Shown: piece after piece, positions 33,854 to 41,134 of the stretch | Numbering within the stretch: position 1 is the first letter of the stretch | Layout: each line of letters begins with the position of its first letter | Origin: Candidatus Methanoflorens crillii | Lineage (GTDB): Archaea; Halobacteriota; Bog-38; Methanoflorentales; Methanoflorentaceae | NCBI GenBank assembly: GCA_003162175.1 | Contig: PMMR01000055.1 | Span: 1,090-42,223, forward strand | Direction: 5' to 3' | DNA: 41,134 nt | Translations under genes and position numbers: made by a program | The notes under the pieces: generated by a model | What the model saw: only the letters and a program-made list of their open reading frames with translations | Told to the model about the DNA's origin: nothing | Databases searched by the model: none

Positions 33854-36800
33854 CTATTCCGCTATTGAGATCACTACTCGACGGCCGTCGATCATCCACT
33901 CTTTCCGTAGTCTCGCGTTTTTAAGATCTCCTTTTACTACAGATTTCGACAGCGTCTCATCTTTGAGATACGCATTAAACGTTCGAATCGCCTGGGAGAC
34001 TTCTGCAGGACCTTGGTACCCCACCCTAATTTGTGCGGCATACGGCAGATCCAGTTCCTTTCGCATCACCTGTATCCTCCTGACGACTTCTCGAGCTAGT
34101 GATTCTTTCCGCAGTTCGGCTGTTATTTCGGTGTCCAAAAAAACGACTAGGCCGCTGTCTTCGCTTTTAATAAAGCCACCCCTTACTTTTTCTGAAACCG
34201 TCAGATCGTCTTTCGATAAGCTAATAGGCGTTTGTCCGATTTCAAATTCGATGCCGTCATTCATTTTCTCGAGCACAGCCTGAGGCGTCAACGTGCTAAG
34301 AACTTGTTTTATTTTAGGGGCTAGATCTTTATATTTCGGTCCGACGCTGGCGAATTTTAAGCCAATTTCGTACTCGATAAACTTGTCGTCGCCTTTTTCA
34401 AAATCAATTGCCTTCACGTTAAGCTCATTTTTGATGATAGTCTGGAGTTCGGTACTCTCGAGTTCTGGTCCTACGCAAATAATTCTCGTGAGCGGTTGGC
34501 GCGTTTTAATGTGTGCTGATGACCGCGCGACTCTTCCCGCTTCAACGATTCGCTTAGCATAATCCATATCGCGTTCAGCCTCGGGAAGTAGACGATCGGG
34601 TCGCAGGGCAGGATACGTTTCGAGGTGAACACTCTCTCTTGCCTCTGGAGCATATCGAGCGAGGGTTTTGTGCATGTACTCAGAAATAAATGGCACGAAC
34701 GGGGCGATCAGTGTACTTAACGTCCATAGAGTCTCAAAAAGAGAGACATAAGCGGATATTTTGTCTAGATCCTTTTCGTTCTTCCAGAAACGTCTCCTAG
34801 ATGTTCTGACAAACCAGTTGCTTAGCTCGCCGATGAATGAGTCGATCGCTAAGGTCGCTAAATAATAGTCGTAACGGTCCAGGTACTCGACCACGTCCGA
34901 CACCAAACCATTTAACCGGGAGAGCAACCACCTGTCGATCACGTTTCTGTGCTCGTCCGCAAGCTGCCACGTGACGTCGTACCGGTCTATCTCAGCATAC
35001 GTCGTGAAAAAGGAGAGTATGTGCCAAAGCGTGGATATCGTCTTACGCTGAGACTCAACGATTGCGTCTTCATAGAACCGTTTAGGGGTTCCCGGATTGC
35101 CAGAGCTGAAAAGGTACCATCGGAGGCTATCAGCCCCTTCGTTGTTCAGGATTTGCCAAGGATCAACCGTATTACCCTTGCTTTTTGACATCTTTCTCCC
35201 CTGTTCGTCCACGATGTGCCCCAGGCTTATGACGGTGCTATACGCATTCGATCCGAACACGGCGCTCGCTATTGCGTGTAGGCTATAAAACCAGCCGCGC
35301 GTCTGATCAACACCTTCGGCTATGAAATCTACCGGCAGCTTGAAGTCGTCACTTCGCTCGAACGGATAGTGCAATGATGCGAATGGGGCGCAGCCCGAAT
35401 CATACCAGCAGTCAATTACGTCGGGAATGCGGTGCATTATCTCAGCGCATTCGTCGCAAGGAAAAACAATGCGATCGATATACGGCTTATGGATGTCGCT
35501 TAGGGTGGCGTCATCACCGATTCGCTGCTTCAGCTCATCGATGCTGCCGATGAACACTACGTGATTGTTGCGGCATTTCCATATAGGCAGTGGAGTACCC
35601 CAGTAGCGTTCCCTACTTAGCGCCCAATCCCGTGCATTTTCAATGAAGTTTCCGAAGCGTCCGTGTTTCACCGTTTTCGGATGCCACTGGACCATCTCAT
35701 TGTTGCGCACGAGTGCCTCGCGCAAAGAGCTCATGCGAATGAACCACGCCCTTCGCGCATAGTACATGAGCGGCGCCTCGCAACGCCAACAGAACGGATA
35801 GCTATGTTCGTACATCTCGCGTTTGTGCAGTAAGCCCCGACTTGCAAGGCTCTTCATTATTACAGCATTCGCATCGGTGAAGAACAATCCACCGACTAAC
35901 GGCAGGTGAGCGTCAAAGCGACCATCGGGTTTGACGAGCTGCACGAGAGGAAGGCCTTCGGCCTTTGCTACGTTAAAATCATCTTCTCCGAACGCTGGAG
36001 CGATATGAACAATACCCGTGCCCTCAGCGGTGCTAACAAACTCAGCGAGCACGACGGTTGGCTGCCTGTCGCCAAATAGAGGCACATATCGTGTGCCATT
36101 GAGCTCATTTCCTTGAAACTCAGCTACGATGGTGAAATGCAACTCATCGCTTAGCACCGTTTGTAGCAACTCTTTTGCGAAAATGAGAAACTGATTTTTC
36201 ACCTTCACCTTAACATACAAAATGTTAGGGTTGACAGCAAGCGCGACGTTTGAGAGTAACGTCCACGGCGTTGTTGTCCAAGCTAAAAAATAGGTTTCGC
36301 GTTGGTCCGACAAAGGAAACTTCACAAAAGCTGCTTCTTCAGTTATGGTTTCGTATCCTTGGGCCACCTCGTGTGTACTAAGTGCAGTACCACAGCGGGG
36401 ACAGTAGGGAACGACATAATGTCCTTCATAGATTAGATCTCGCTCCCAAAGCCGCTTAAGCGACCACCATACTGATTCGATGTAGTGGAGGTCCATAGTC
36501 GTATACGGCTTGGTAAGATCAATGAAAAAGCCTACTCGCTTGGTCACTTCTGCCCACTCATCGATGTGACTAAATACTGAACTTCGACAGATGTTGTTGA
36601 ATCGTTCAATTCCGTACTTTTCGATGCCCGCTTTATCCTCAAATTGAAGTTCTTTTTCCACAGAAATCTCGACTGGGAGTCCGTGACAATCCCATCCGCT
36701 CACTCGGGGGACGTAGTAGCCTTTCATGCTCTTGTAGCGGAGAAACAGATCTTTAATAACACGCGCGTAGACATGGTGAATCCCGGGTGAACCGTTTGCG

Positions 36801-36970
36801 GTCGGCGGCCCTTCGATAAATCGGAACAGCTCCGCTCCTTTGTTTGCGTTTATGCTTTTGCTGATGATGTCGCCGTCATCCCATTCTTTAAGAATGGTTT
36901 TCTCCATCGCAACAAAGTTGAAATCGAGTTGCGAATTTGCCCTTGACGCTTGCCCTTCATTTTCGTTCAC
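33854..36970 (-). CDS. ileS: Isoleucyl-tRNA synthetase
   Basis: Class I synthetase of 1038 residues. The HIGH-type site is PPTANGSPGIHHVYAR (55-70), the editing domain lies at about 190-400 with TTTPWTLLSNVALAVNP, and KMSKSKGN is at 593-600. The anticodon-binding domain (about 650-800) and an archaeal/eukaryal-type C-terminal extension follow. YCPRCGTALS (189-198) and FCWRCE are Cys pairs of zinc-ribbon type. Start GTG 36970, with a weak GAGGT site 11 bases upstream. It heads the minus-strand run ileS-mptE-ychF. Confidence 0.97.
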   Translation of the reverse strand: MNENEGQASRANSQLDFNFVAMEKTILKEWDDGDIISKSINANKGAELFRFIEGPPTANGSPGIHHVYARVIKDLFLRYKSMKGYYVPRVSGWDCHGLPVEISVEKELQFEDKAGIEKYGIERFNNICRSSVFSHIDEWAEVTKRVGFFIDLTKPYTTMDLHYIESVWWSLKRLWERDLIYEGHYVVPYCPRCGTALSTHEVAQGYETITEEAAFVKFPLSDQRETYFLAWTTTPWTLLSNVALAVNPNILYVKVKVKNQFLIFAKELLQTVLSDELHFTIVAEFQGNELNGTRYVPLFGDRQPTVVLAEFVSTAEGTGIVHIAPAFGEDDFNVAKAEGLPLVQLVKPDGRFDAHLPLVGGLFFTDANAVIMKSLASRGLLHKREMYEHSYPFCWRCEAPLMYYARRAWFIRMSSLREALVRNNEMVQWHPKTVKHGRFGNFIENARDWALSRERYWGTPLPIWKCRNNHVVFIGSIDELKQRIGDDATLSDIHKPYIDRIVFPCDECAEIMHRIPDVIDCWYDSGCAPFASLHYPFERSDDFKLPVDFIAEGVDQTRGWFYSLHAIASAVFGSNAYSTVISLGHIVDEQGRKMSKSKGNTVDPWQILNNEGADSLRWYLFSSGNPGTPKRFYEDAIVESQRKTISTLWHILSFFTTYAEIDRYDVTWQLADEHRNVIDRWLLSRLNGLVSDVVEYLDRYDYYLATLAIDSFIGELSNWFVRTSRRRFWKNEKDLDKISAYVSLFETLWTLSTLIAPFVPFISEYMHKTLARYAPEARESVHLETYPALRPDRLLPEAERDMDYAKRIVEAGRVARSSAHIKTRQPLTRIICVGPELESTELQTIIKNELNVKAIDFEKGDDKFIEYEIGLKFASVGPKYKDLAPKIKQVLSTLTPQAVLEKMNDGIEFEIGQTPISLSKDDLTVSEKVRGGFIKSEDSGLVVFLDTEITAELRKESLAREVVRRIQVMRKELDLPYAAQIRVGYQGPAEVSQAIRTFNAYLKDETLSKSVVKGDLKNARLRKEWMIDGRRVVISIAE

Positions 36971-37170
36971 GAATGGTCTTACCTCTGAGTTGGGTGTTCT
37001 GAGTGTTTCTTTTTCACGCTAGGAGACGAACATTGCTAAGATAATGTTCTATCCCGCGCTCGGTAATAAAGATTGTCGAGTCGCTTTCATTTGCTCTTGC
37101 GACCCTAAAGACTGGGCCCTACCGTCGGTTTTTGGCATGTCAGCCGCTCGCGGCCAATGCAGCTCTAAAA

Positions 37171-37180
37171 AAATATAAAT
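37171..37180 (+). promoter_or_regulatory. TATA box of the HTH gene
   Basis: AAATATAAAT sits about 75 bases before the TTG start and predicts a transcript from about 37203, with a leader carrying GGAG 9-10 bases before the start codon. Confidence 0.55.
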
Positions 37181-37249
37181 TCCTCGGTGATCAGTTACTT
37201 ATCTATACCAAAGATTTGAACATCTCCATAGTGAAACGGAGTTTTTAAG

Positions 37250-37987
37250 TTGAGCACCACGTCCAATCCGATGCAAGGTACAGAGTTAATGCAAGCGCGA
37301 AAGACTATCATGCACATCATCAATTCATTGAGCCCGTCAAGCAGGCTGAAAGGTGTCCATATAGATGATATCGTAAGCTACAGCGAATCTCTTGGAATCT
37401 ATCCTGAAAGCGTTATCGGGGTGATTCAGCAATTAGCAAAAGAAGGTCTTGTCGTCGAACCGTCAAAAAACCGTTTTTTGAACCGATTTCCTCCCATCAC
37501 CGTCCCCAAAAGCAACCTACAAGAGGGCCCGCCTAGATCAATAGAGCCAGCAACCGATTCTCGGCGCGACACTCATGATGACCTTGAAAAGAAAGCCTTG
37601 CTTCTTGAGAAGAGTCATATTCTATTGACTCCAAAGCAACTGCTTCAAATTGAACGGGAGTATAAAGATATAATGGCATCGGGCGACCTCGATTTTTTTT
37701 ACGAGGGTTATCCAAGCGACGCTGAAATTGGAAAACGTGTTGGAATAGACAAGAGAAAGATTCAAGGAGCACGCGTCTTGCTGGGCATTTTGACCGAGCG
37801 TGACGTGAAAATCGCCTTCGATCGCGACAAGTTTTTGCAGTGGCTTTCGGCGCCCAAGTCTGCGAGAAAGAGTTCAAAGGATCTTGCCGACGAGCTTGGC
37901 GTAAGCTATTCAACCTTCAAGCGAAAAAGAGCTCTGTGGGTGGCTTATCTATCCAAAAACTCCGTCAGCGATACGTCATTCAAGTAG
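37250..37987 (+). CDS. Helix-turn-helix protein of unknown role
   Basis: A 245-residue protein with two probable DNA-binding ends. Residues 25-75 resemble a winged helix of the MCM C-terminal type (VHIDDIVSYSESLGIYPESV, then IQQLAKEGLVVEPSKNRFL). A charged linker follows. Residues 160-240 hold two further helix-turn-helix-like segments (PSDAEIGKRVGIDKRKIQGA and SSKDLADELGVSYSTFKRKR). The TTG start is supported by GGAG 9-10 bases upstream and a TATA box. It is followed 14 bases later by the Mut7-C gene on the same strand. No family name can be given with confidence. Confidence 0.8.
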   Translation: MSTTSNPMQGTELMQARKTIMHIINSLSPSSRLKGVHIDDIVSYSESLGIYPESVIGVIQQLAKEGLVVEPSKNRFLNRFPPITVPKSNLQEGPPRSIEPATDSRRDTHDDLEKKALLLEKSHILLTPKQLLQIEREYKDIMASGDLDFFYEGYPSDAEIGKRVGIDKRKIQGARVLLGILTERDVKIAFDRDKFLQWLSAPKSARKSSKDLADELGVSYSTFKRKRALWVAYLSKNSVSDTSFK

Positions 37988-38001
37988 TGACGTGGAGGCA
38001 C

Positions 38002-38526
38002 ATGAAGTTCTTAGCTGATCGAATGCTAGGGCGCCTCTCTTCTTGGCTCAGAATTCTGGGTTACGACACTTTAAGCGCGAATTCCTTCGATGGCTTGTCA
38101 AATGCCGAGGAGGACACTTTGATGCTCGAGCTTTCAGGATCCGAGAAGCGGGCGTTGCTTACCAGGGATACACAGCTTCATACCCGCGCAAGGCAAAAGT
38201 GTGGCATCCCGTCACTTCTCGTTCAAGATGGAGACGTGCTTCGCCAATTGAACCAAGTACGAAACCATTATGGCTTGGTCTTCCCCGAAGAACCCGAAAC
38301 TGTTCGATGCAGCGTTTGTAACGGCATGCTTGAACTGGCGTCAAGCGAGGAAATTTCGCATTCTCATGAGATCAATAAGCTGCGCGCGAAGAGCGTCGAT
38401 ATTGAGAAATTCGTTCAGAGGTACGCTCGCTTTTATAAATGTAGCCAATGCAGCAAGATATTCTGGAAGGGGCAACATTGGCGAAACATGGCCTATAAAA
38501 CACGCCTCCTTAGTGGGCAGCACTAA
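38002..38526 (+). CDS. Mut7-C RNase-domain protein
   Basis: A PIN-like predicted RNase of 174 residues (PF01927 type). The catalytic-side acids are in FLADRMLGRLSSWLRILGYD (3-22) and LLTRDTQLHTRA. The C-terminal zinc ribbon has VRCSVCNG and YKCSQCSKIFWKGQHW, the characteristic end. ATG 38002 has GTGGAGG four bases before it; longer frames overlap the HTH gene and are rejected. Co-transcribed with the HTH protein. Confidence 0.92.
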   Translation: MKFLADRMLGRLSSWLRILGYDTLSANSFDGLSNAEEDTLMLELSGSEKRALLTRDTQLHTRARQKCGIPSLLVQDGDVLRQLNQVRNHYGLVFPEEPETVRCSVCNGMLELASSEEISHSHEINKLRAKSVDIEKFVQRYARFYKCSQCSKIFWKGQHWRNMAYKTRLLSGQH

Positions 38527-38573
38527 GTGCATTTTTTAGAAGTTCTTGGCAGCAAAATGCATATGTGCCACTT

Positions 38574-39350
38574 TTATCCCCAGGGCCGTCGTTCGGTGCT
38601 CAAGGTATCTTGAGCCAGAAAGTCACGACTTGCCTTTATAGCTATGTAGTTGTTAACTTCAATTATCGCTTTGTGTATCCCTTTTAACTGAGTCCAGTCG
38701 ATGGTTCCTTCACCGATTGGAAGATGCAGATCACGTTCGCCGTCGTTATCACTCACGTGATAGTAAGCCACGGGAAAACCCGCCTGTAGAAAGTCTGCTA
38801 CAGCGTTGTTCGTGTGTGCGTGTCCGACGTCGATTGTTGCAGACGTGCCGCACGTTTCGATAAAAAGCTTGTGTTGCATAACCTCGGTGCAGAAGTATTT
38901 CGCGTTACGGGGCATATTCTCAATGGCAGGCACTATTCCAACGTCGGCGGCGTAGTTTGCCCACTTTTCAAGGCTATGCAGAGCTAAATCGAGCGATCGC
39001 CTCGTCAGTCTGTCATTTATTCTCTTTACGTAACCTGGGTGGGTCGTGATCGTCGAAACGTTTATAGCTGCAGCAAGATCCACCGTCTCGGTGAGTTGTT
39101 TCGTAGTCTCCTCACGTATTCCGACGTTGACACTGGCGGGATTGAGATCCACAGTAGGCGAATGAATTGTTAGTTCAATATCGTACTGCGACGCAATTTC
39201 AAATTGAGAGACATTTCTTAAGGCGTGTCGCGGCAGGTAGGGCCCCTCGCACAGCACCTCGATCACATCGAACCTGTCTTCAAAGGCTCTTTGCATGATC
39301 CTGTCAAAAGGCACGTCAAATAGAGCAAGCGCCGTGAATCCCACTTTCAT
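38574..39350 (-). CDS. Sugar-phosphate isomerase/epimerase-like TIM-barrel protein
   Basis: A 258-residue protein of the AP-endonuclease-2/xylose-isomerase-like family. Metal-binding positions appear as VIEVLCEGP (28-36), LTIHSPTVDLN, ITTHPGYV, PAIENMP, ATIDVGHAHTNN, YYHVSDNDGERDLHLPIGEG and a late Glu in AIIEVNN. That set is complete, so it should be an active metal enzyme (isomerase, epimerase or endonuclease). A TATA box placed for a leaderless transcript precedes the ATG. The substrate is unknown. Confidence 0.85.
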   Translation of the reverse strand: MKVGFTALALFDVPFDRIMQRAFEDRFDVIEVLCEGPYLPRHALRNVSQFEIASQYDIELTIHSPTVDLNPASVNVGIREETTKQLTETVDLAAAINVSTITTHPGYVKRINDRLTRRSLDLALHSLEKWANYAADVGIVPAIENMPRNAKYFCTEVMQHKLFIETCGTSATIDVGHAHTNNAVADFLQAGFPVAYYHVSDNDGERDLHLPIGEGTIDWTQLKGIHKAIIEVNNYIAIKASRDFLAQDTLSTERRPWG

Positions 39351-39369
39351 AAAAAAATGTGTCGACTAC

Positions 39370-39381
39370 CGAATATAAACG
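39370..39381 (-). promoter_or_regulatory. TATA box, leaderless promoter
   Basis: CGTTTATATTCG, read on the minus strand, is centred 25 bases before the ATG at 39350, so the transcript should begin at the start codon. No ribosome site is present, which agrees. Confidence 0.6.
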
Positions 39382-39508
39382 TGTTAGCTACGGGTAGCAC
39401 GGAGTGCTGGACTCTTATTCCCTGTAGTTCCTGGAAATCCAGAAAGCCTCGAGCAAACAAAGATGCAAGCTGTTAACTTAGCATTAGTGAAAAGTGACGG
39501 CACGTTAA

Positions 39509-40516
39509 TTAGCGGGCAGGATAGTAATCTTCCACTCGCACGATATCGTCGCCAAATGGTGTTGAGACACTGTGCATAAGAGAGTTTTCTGTGGCCACGA
39601 TCTTGTGCAAAGCCCCCCGCGGAATATCCATTGTATCGTTTCTTCCGAAGAACTCCTTTTTGTGCTCAAACTGAACGTAGCAAGAGCCTTCGAGCATGTA
39701 GATTGACTCCTCTTTTTCTTTGTGATAATGATACGAGGTCGTATAGCCTTCTTTTATGTATATCTCTTTTGTGAGGTAATTCTCGGTGCTGATGAGAACC
39801 TTTTCATAACCCCACGGTTTGTCACTTCTGTTTGCGTACTCCTTTTTTATTTCTTCGAGATCCTTGGTCGTATCTATCGACATCCAAAACGTGTTTTCCT
39901 TGTAATATCCAAGTTGATTAGTGTCTGCGAGGACAGGAAAAACAGTCTTTTCTATTTCGCCCTTTTCAAAATTGCTAAATGGAATCTCAGAGTCGAGGAG
40001 ATATATCCCTCCATTTATGTAATACTCGAGGAGTGGCTTCTCCTTAAAAGAGCGGATGTGGTCCTCTCCCAGTTCAACAATGCCATAAGGGCTGCGCATT
40101 TTCGTGACAAACATCATGGCTTTGAAATTGCTGGCGCTGTACTTTTTCATCATCTTCTTCAGATTGATGTCAGAAACTACGTCGCCGTTTCGGATCAACA
40201 CTGTTTCTTTATCTTTCAGCAGCTCAATTCCAAGTTTGATTGCATTGAGGGTGCCTAACGGTTTTTCTTCAACGGAATACTGAATTTCCATGCCACGATA
40301 GCTATTCCCATATCTCTGTTCTATCAGCTCACTCAAGTACCCCGTTAGCAGTATCACGCTCTCAATATCGCTATTGGCCATATCGTAGAGCTGTCGGTCG
40401 AGAATTGTGTAGTCGTCCGTGATGTCTATGAGTGGCTTGGGTATGTCCTCAGTATACGGTTTGAGTCGCTTGCCATACCCCCCGCAGAGGATCATGCCTA
40501 TCATATAGATTTGCAT
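39509..40516 (-). CDS. Sugar nucleotidyltransferase-cupin fusion
   Basis: A 335-residue two-domain protein. Residues 5-235 form a sugar-1-phosphate nucleotidyltransferase with the nucleotide loop MILCGGYGKRLKPYTEDIPKP (8-28) and IRNGDVVSDI (about 109-118). Residues 240-330 are a cupin (KPWGYEKVLIS, YHYHKEKEESIYMLEG, IPRGALHKIVA), with the His-x-His metal site. The order recalls type II mannose-6-phosphate isomerase/guanylyltransferase but is shorter, so a heptose- or mannose-type NTP-transferase is a fair guess. Lys/Glu/Tyr/Ile-rich composition and lower GC than the neighbours suggest transfer. ATG 40516 has CAGGA upstream. Confidence 0.85.
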   Translation of the reverse strand: MQIYMIGMILCGGYGKRLKPYTEDIPKPLIDITDDYTILDRQLYDMANSDIESVILLTGYLSELIEQRYGNSYRGMEIQYSVEEKPLGTLNAIKLGIELLKDKETVLIRNGDVVSDINLKKMMKKYSASNFKAMMFVTKMRSPYGIVELGEDHIRSFKEKPLLEYYINGGIYLLDSEIPFSNFEKGEIEKTVFPVLADTNQLGYYKENTFWMSIDTTKDLEEIKKEYANRSDKPWGYEKVLISTENYLTKEIYIKEGYTTSYHYHKEKEESIYMLEGSCYVQFEHKKEFFGRNDTMDIPRGALHKIVATENSLMHSVSTPFGDDIVRVEDYYPAR

Positions 40517-40641
40517 TAGTCCTGCTGTGACTTTACTTTTTCTGTAGCAAAAACTGAGCTATCGCTCTTGCTGAAGTCTATGGACCTCGGAAAAAACGAG
40601 GGGAGGGGATCAACCGGCCGCTTGCAACGGGCTTCTAAATC

Positions 40642-40650
40642 AAAAAAAAA
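40642..40650 (-). terminator. Oligo-T terminator of the Fe-S gene
   Basis: A T9 run (minus strand) 19 bases past the stop of the IscA/HesB gene. Runs of this kind suffice for termination in archaea. Confidence 0.55.
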
Positions 40651-40668
40651 TTCTGGAGGCTCAATTAA

Positions 40669-40992
40669 TTAGCCGCACCCTCCACCGCACGACCCGCATC
40701 CGGTGAGGCTCGGGTGCTTGATAGTAAATCCTTTCCCGAACATTGGGTCATCGACAAAATCAATCTCCGCACCATCGAGTGCCGTCTCTACGTTCTTTTC
40801 CAAGAACACTTTGACGCCGTTTGATTCTTGCACATCTTCCCCTTTGGTGGGGTTTTCGTCAAGGGACATCGTATACTGCGGGCCGCCGCAGCCCATGCCG
40901 CCGTATGATATCCTCAAACCATATTCGGACTTGCCTTCTTTTACGAGAAGGTCTTTCAACTCTCTTGCTGCTGTTTCAGTAACTTGAATCAT
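40669..40992 (-). CDS. IscA/HesB-type iron-sulfur assembly protein
   Basis: A 107-residue A-type carrier that receives or delivers iron-sulfur clusters. The fold marks are LRISYGGMGCGGPQYTM, with Cys35, and the middle VKVFLEKNVETALDGAEIDFVDD. The C-terminus GCGSCGGGCG has Cys99, Cys102 and Cys106 in place of the usual CxC pair, so cluster ligation may differ. Ribosome site AGGAG is 6 bases before the ATG. Confidence 0.9.
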   Translation of the reverse strand: MIQVTETAARELKDLLVKEGKSEYGLRISYGGMGCGGPQYTMSLDENPTKGEDVQESNGVKVFLEKNVETALDGAEIDFVDDPMFGKGFTIKHPSLTGCGSCGGGCG

Positions 40993-41025
40993 TTCGAACT
41001 CCTATATATTTCTCTCTCGTCGCAC

Positions 41026-41036
41026 CTATTTAAAGC
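41026..41036 (-). promoter_or_regulatory. TATA box of the Fe-S gene
   Basis: GCTTTAAATAG on the minus strand predicts a start near 41005 and a short leader that contains the AGGAG site. Confidence 0.55.
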
Positions 41037-41076
41037 TACGCAACACGCTCAGCGCAGTCAAAATCCGGCCGCGTAC

Positions 41077-41083
41077 AAAAAAA
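41077..41083 (-). terminator. Oligo-T terminator of the thermosome gene
   Basis: A T7 run on the minus strand, 17 bases downstream of the thermosome stop codon. Confidence 0.5.
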
Positions 41084-41099
41084 GGGACGGATGGCCACC

Positions 41100-41134
41100 T
41101 CACATTGGCGGCATGCCACCCATGCCACCCATGC
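41100..41134 (-). CDS. Thermosome subunit, last codons (cut by window edge)
   Basis: The minus strand entering the right edge encodes MGGMGGMPPM and a TGA stop (41100-41102). Gly-Gly-Met repeats ending in MPPM are the hallmark C-terminus of archaeal group II chaperonin subunits, where the flexible tails lie inside the folding chamber. Only about ten residues are visible, so which subunit (alpha or beta) cannot be said. The downstream neighbour on the same strand is the IscA/HesB gene, separated by a terminator and promoter. Confidence 0.85.
   Translation of the reverse strand, partial: MGGMGGMPPM

Noticed and set aside
39722-40258. 178-codon + strand frame antisense to the nucleotidyltransferase
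   Set aside because: The opposite strand encodes a clear enzyme; the antisense product has no known pattern.
1-41134. tRNA, rRNA, CRISPR array, insertion sequence or origin
   Set aside because: Read by eye, no cloverleaf with a T-loop, no regular direct repeats and no transposase or integrase frame were found; a covariance-model scan could still find small RNAs.

Overview
The window is archaeal and probably euryarchaeal, from a lineage with C1/methanopterin metabolism. The evidence is a 13-gene translation/exosome/proteasome cluster (rpl15e to prefoldin beta), Glu-tRNA(Gln) amidotransferase subunits gatD and gatE, pantoate kinase, a TRAM RNA-binding protein, the C-terminus of a thermosome subunit, TATA-box promoters, formylmethanofuran:H4MPT formyltransferase (ftr) and mptE (methanopterin pathway). 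A methanogen, an ANME-type or alkane-oxidising archaeon, or an Archaeoglobus relative all fit. The sequence alone does not settle the genus.

Layout. 1-12.3 kb is a loose accessory region with long gaps and decay: the start of a membrane protein, a patatin-like lipase, a small hypothetical protein, an LCM-type methyltransferase, a frameshifted hemerythrin-domain gene, a stand-alone divergent ftr beside a divergent TrmB-type regulator, a decayed coiled-coil ORF, an Lrp ligand-binding-domain protein, a DNA glycosylase, an alpha/beta hydrolase and a broken SRPBCC/AHSA1 gene. Three short, decayed frames carry a shared LPxxVxxVY motif. Several genes here are under 60 codons.

12.5-24.8 kb is biosynthetic: TRAM protein (+); pantoate kinase and coaBC (-, coenzyme A); a packed + strand run argH-gatD-gatE-M20 deacylase; a DUF1614 membrane protein; a leuA/cimA-type synthase; TatD nuclease; a NYN-domain protein.

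24.8-37.0 kb is one minus-strand block read from high to low coordinates: ileS, mptE, ychF-like GTPase, then promoter-rpl15e-COG1325 RNA-binding protein-rnp3-rnp2-psmA-SBDS-rrp4-rrp41-rrp42-rpl37ae-rpoP-pcc1-pfdB. Most junctions overlap by 1-30 bases, which implies translational coupling. The products serve RNA processing and decay (exosome, RNase P), translation, transcription, tRNA modification, proteolysis and folding.

37-41.1 kb holds an HTH protein with a Mut7-C RNase (+), a TIM-barrel sugar isomerase-like protein, a nucleotidyltransferase-cupin fusion, an IscA/HesB Fe-S protein, and the last codons of a thermosome subunit (all -).

I found no rRNA, tRNA, CRISPR array or transposase. The most unusual items are the repeated LPxxVxxVY remnants, the lone ftr/regulator pair, the long C-terminal tail on the RNase P Pop5 subunit, two non-ATG starts behind an identical Shine-Dalgarno stretch, and a Glu-to-Met change in the leuA-type synthase.
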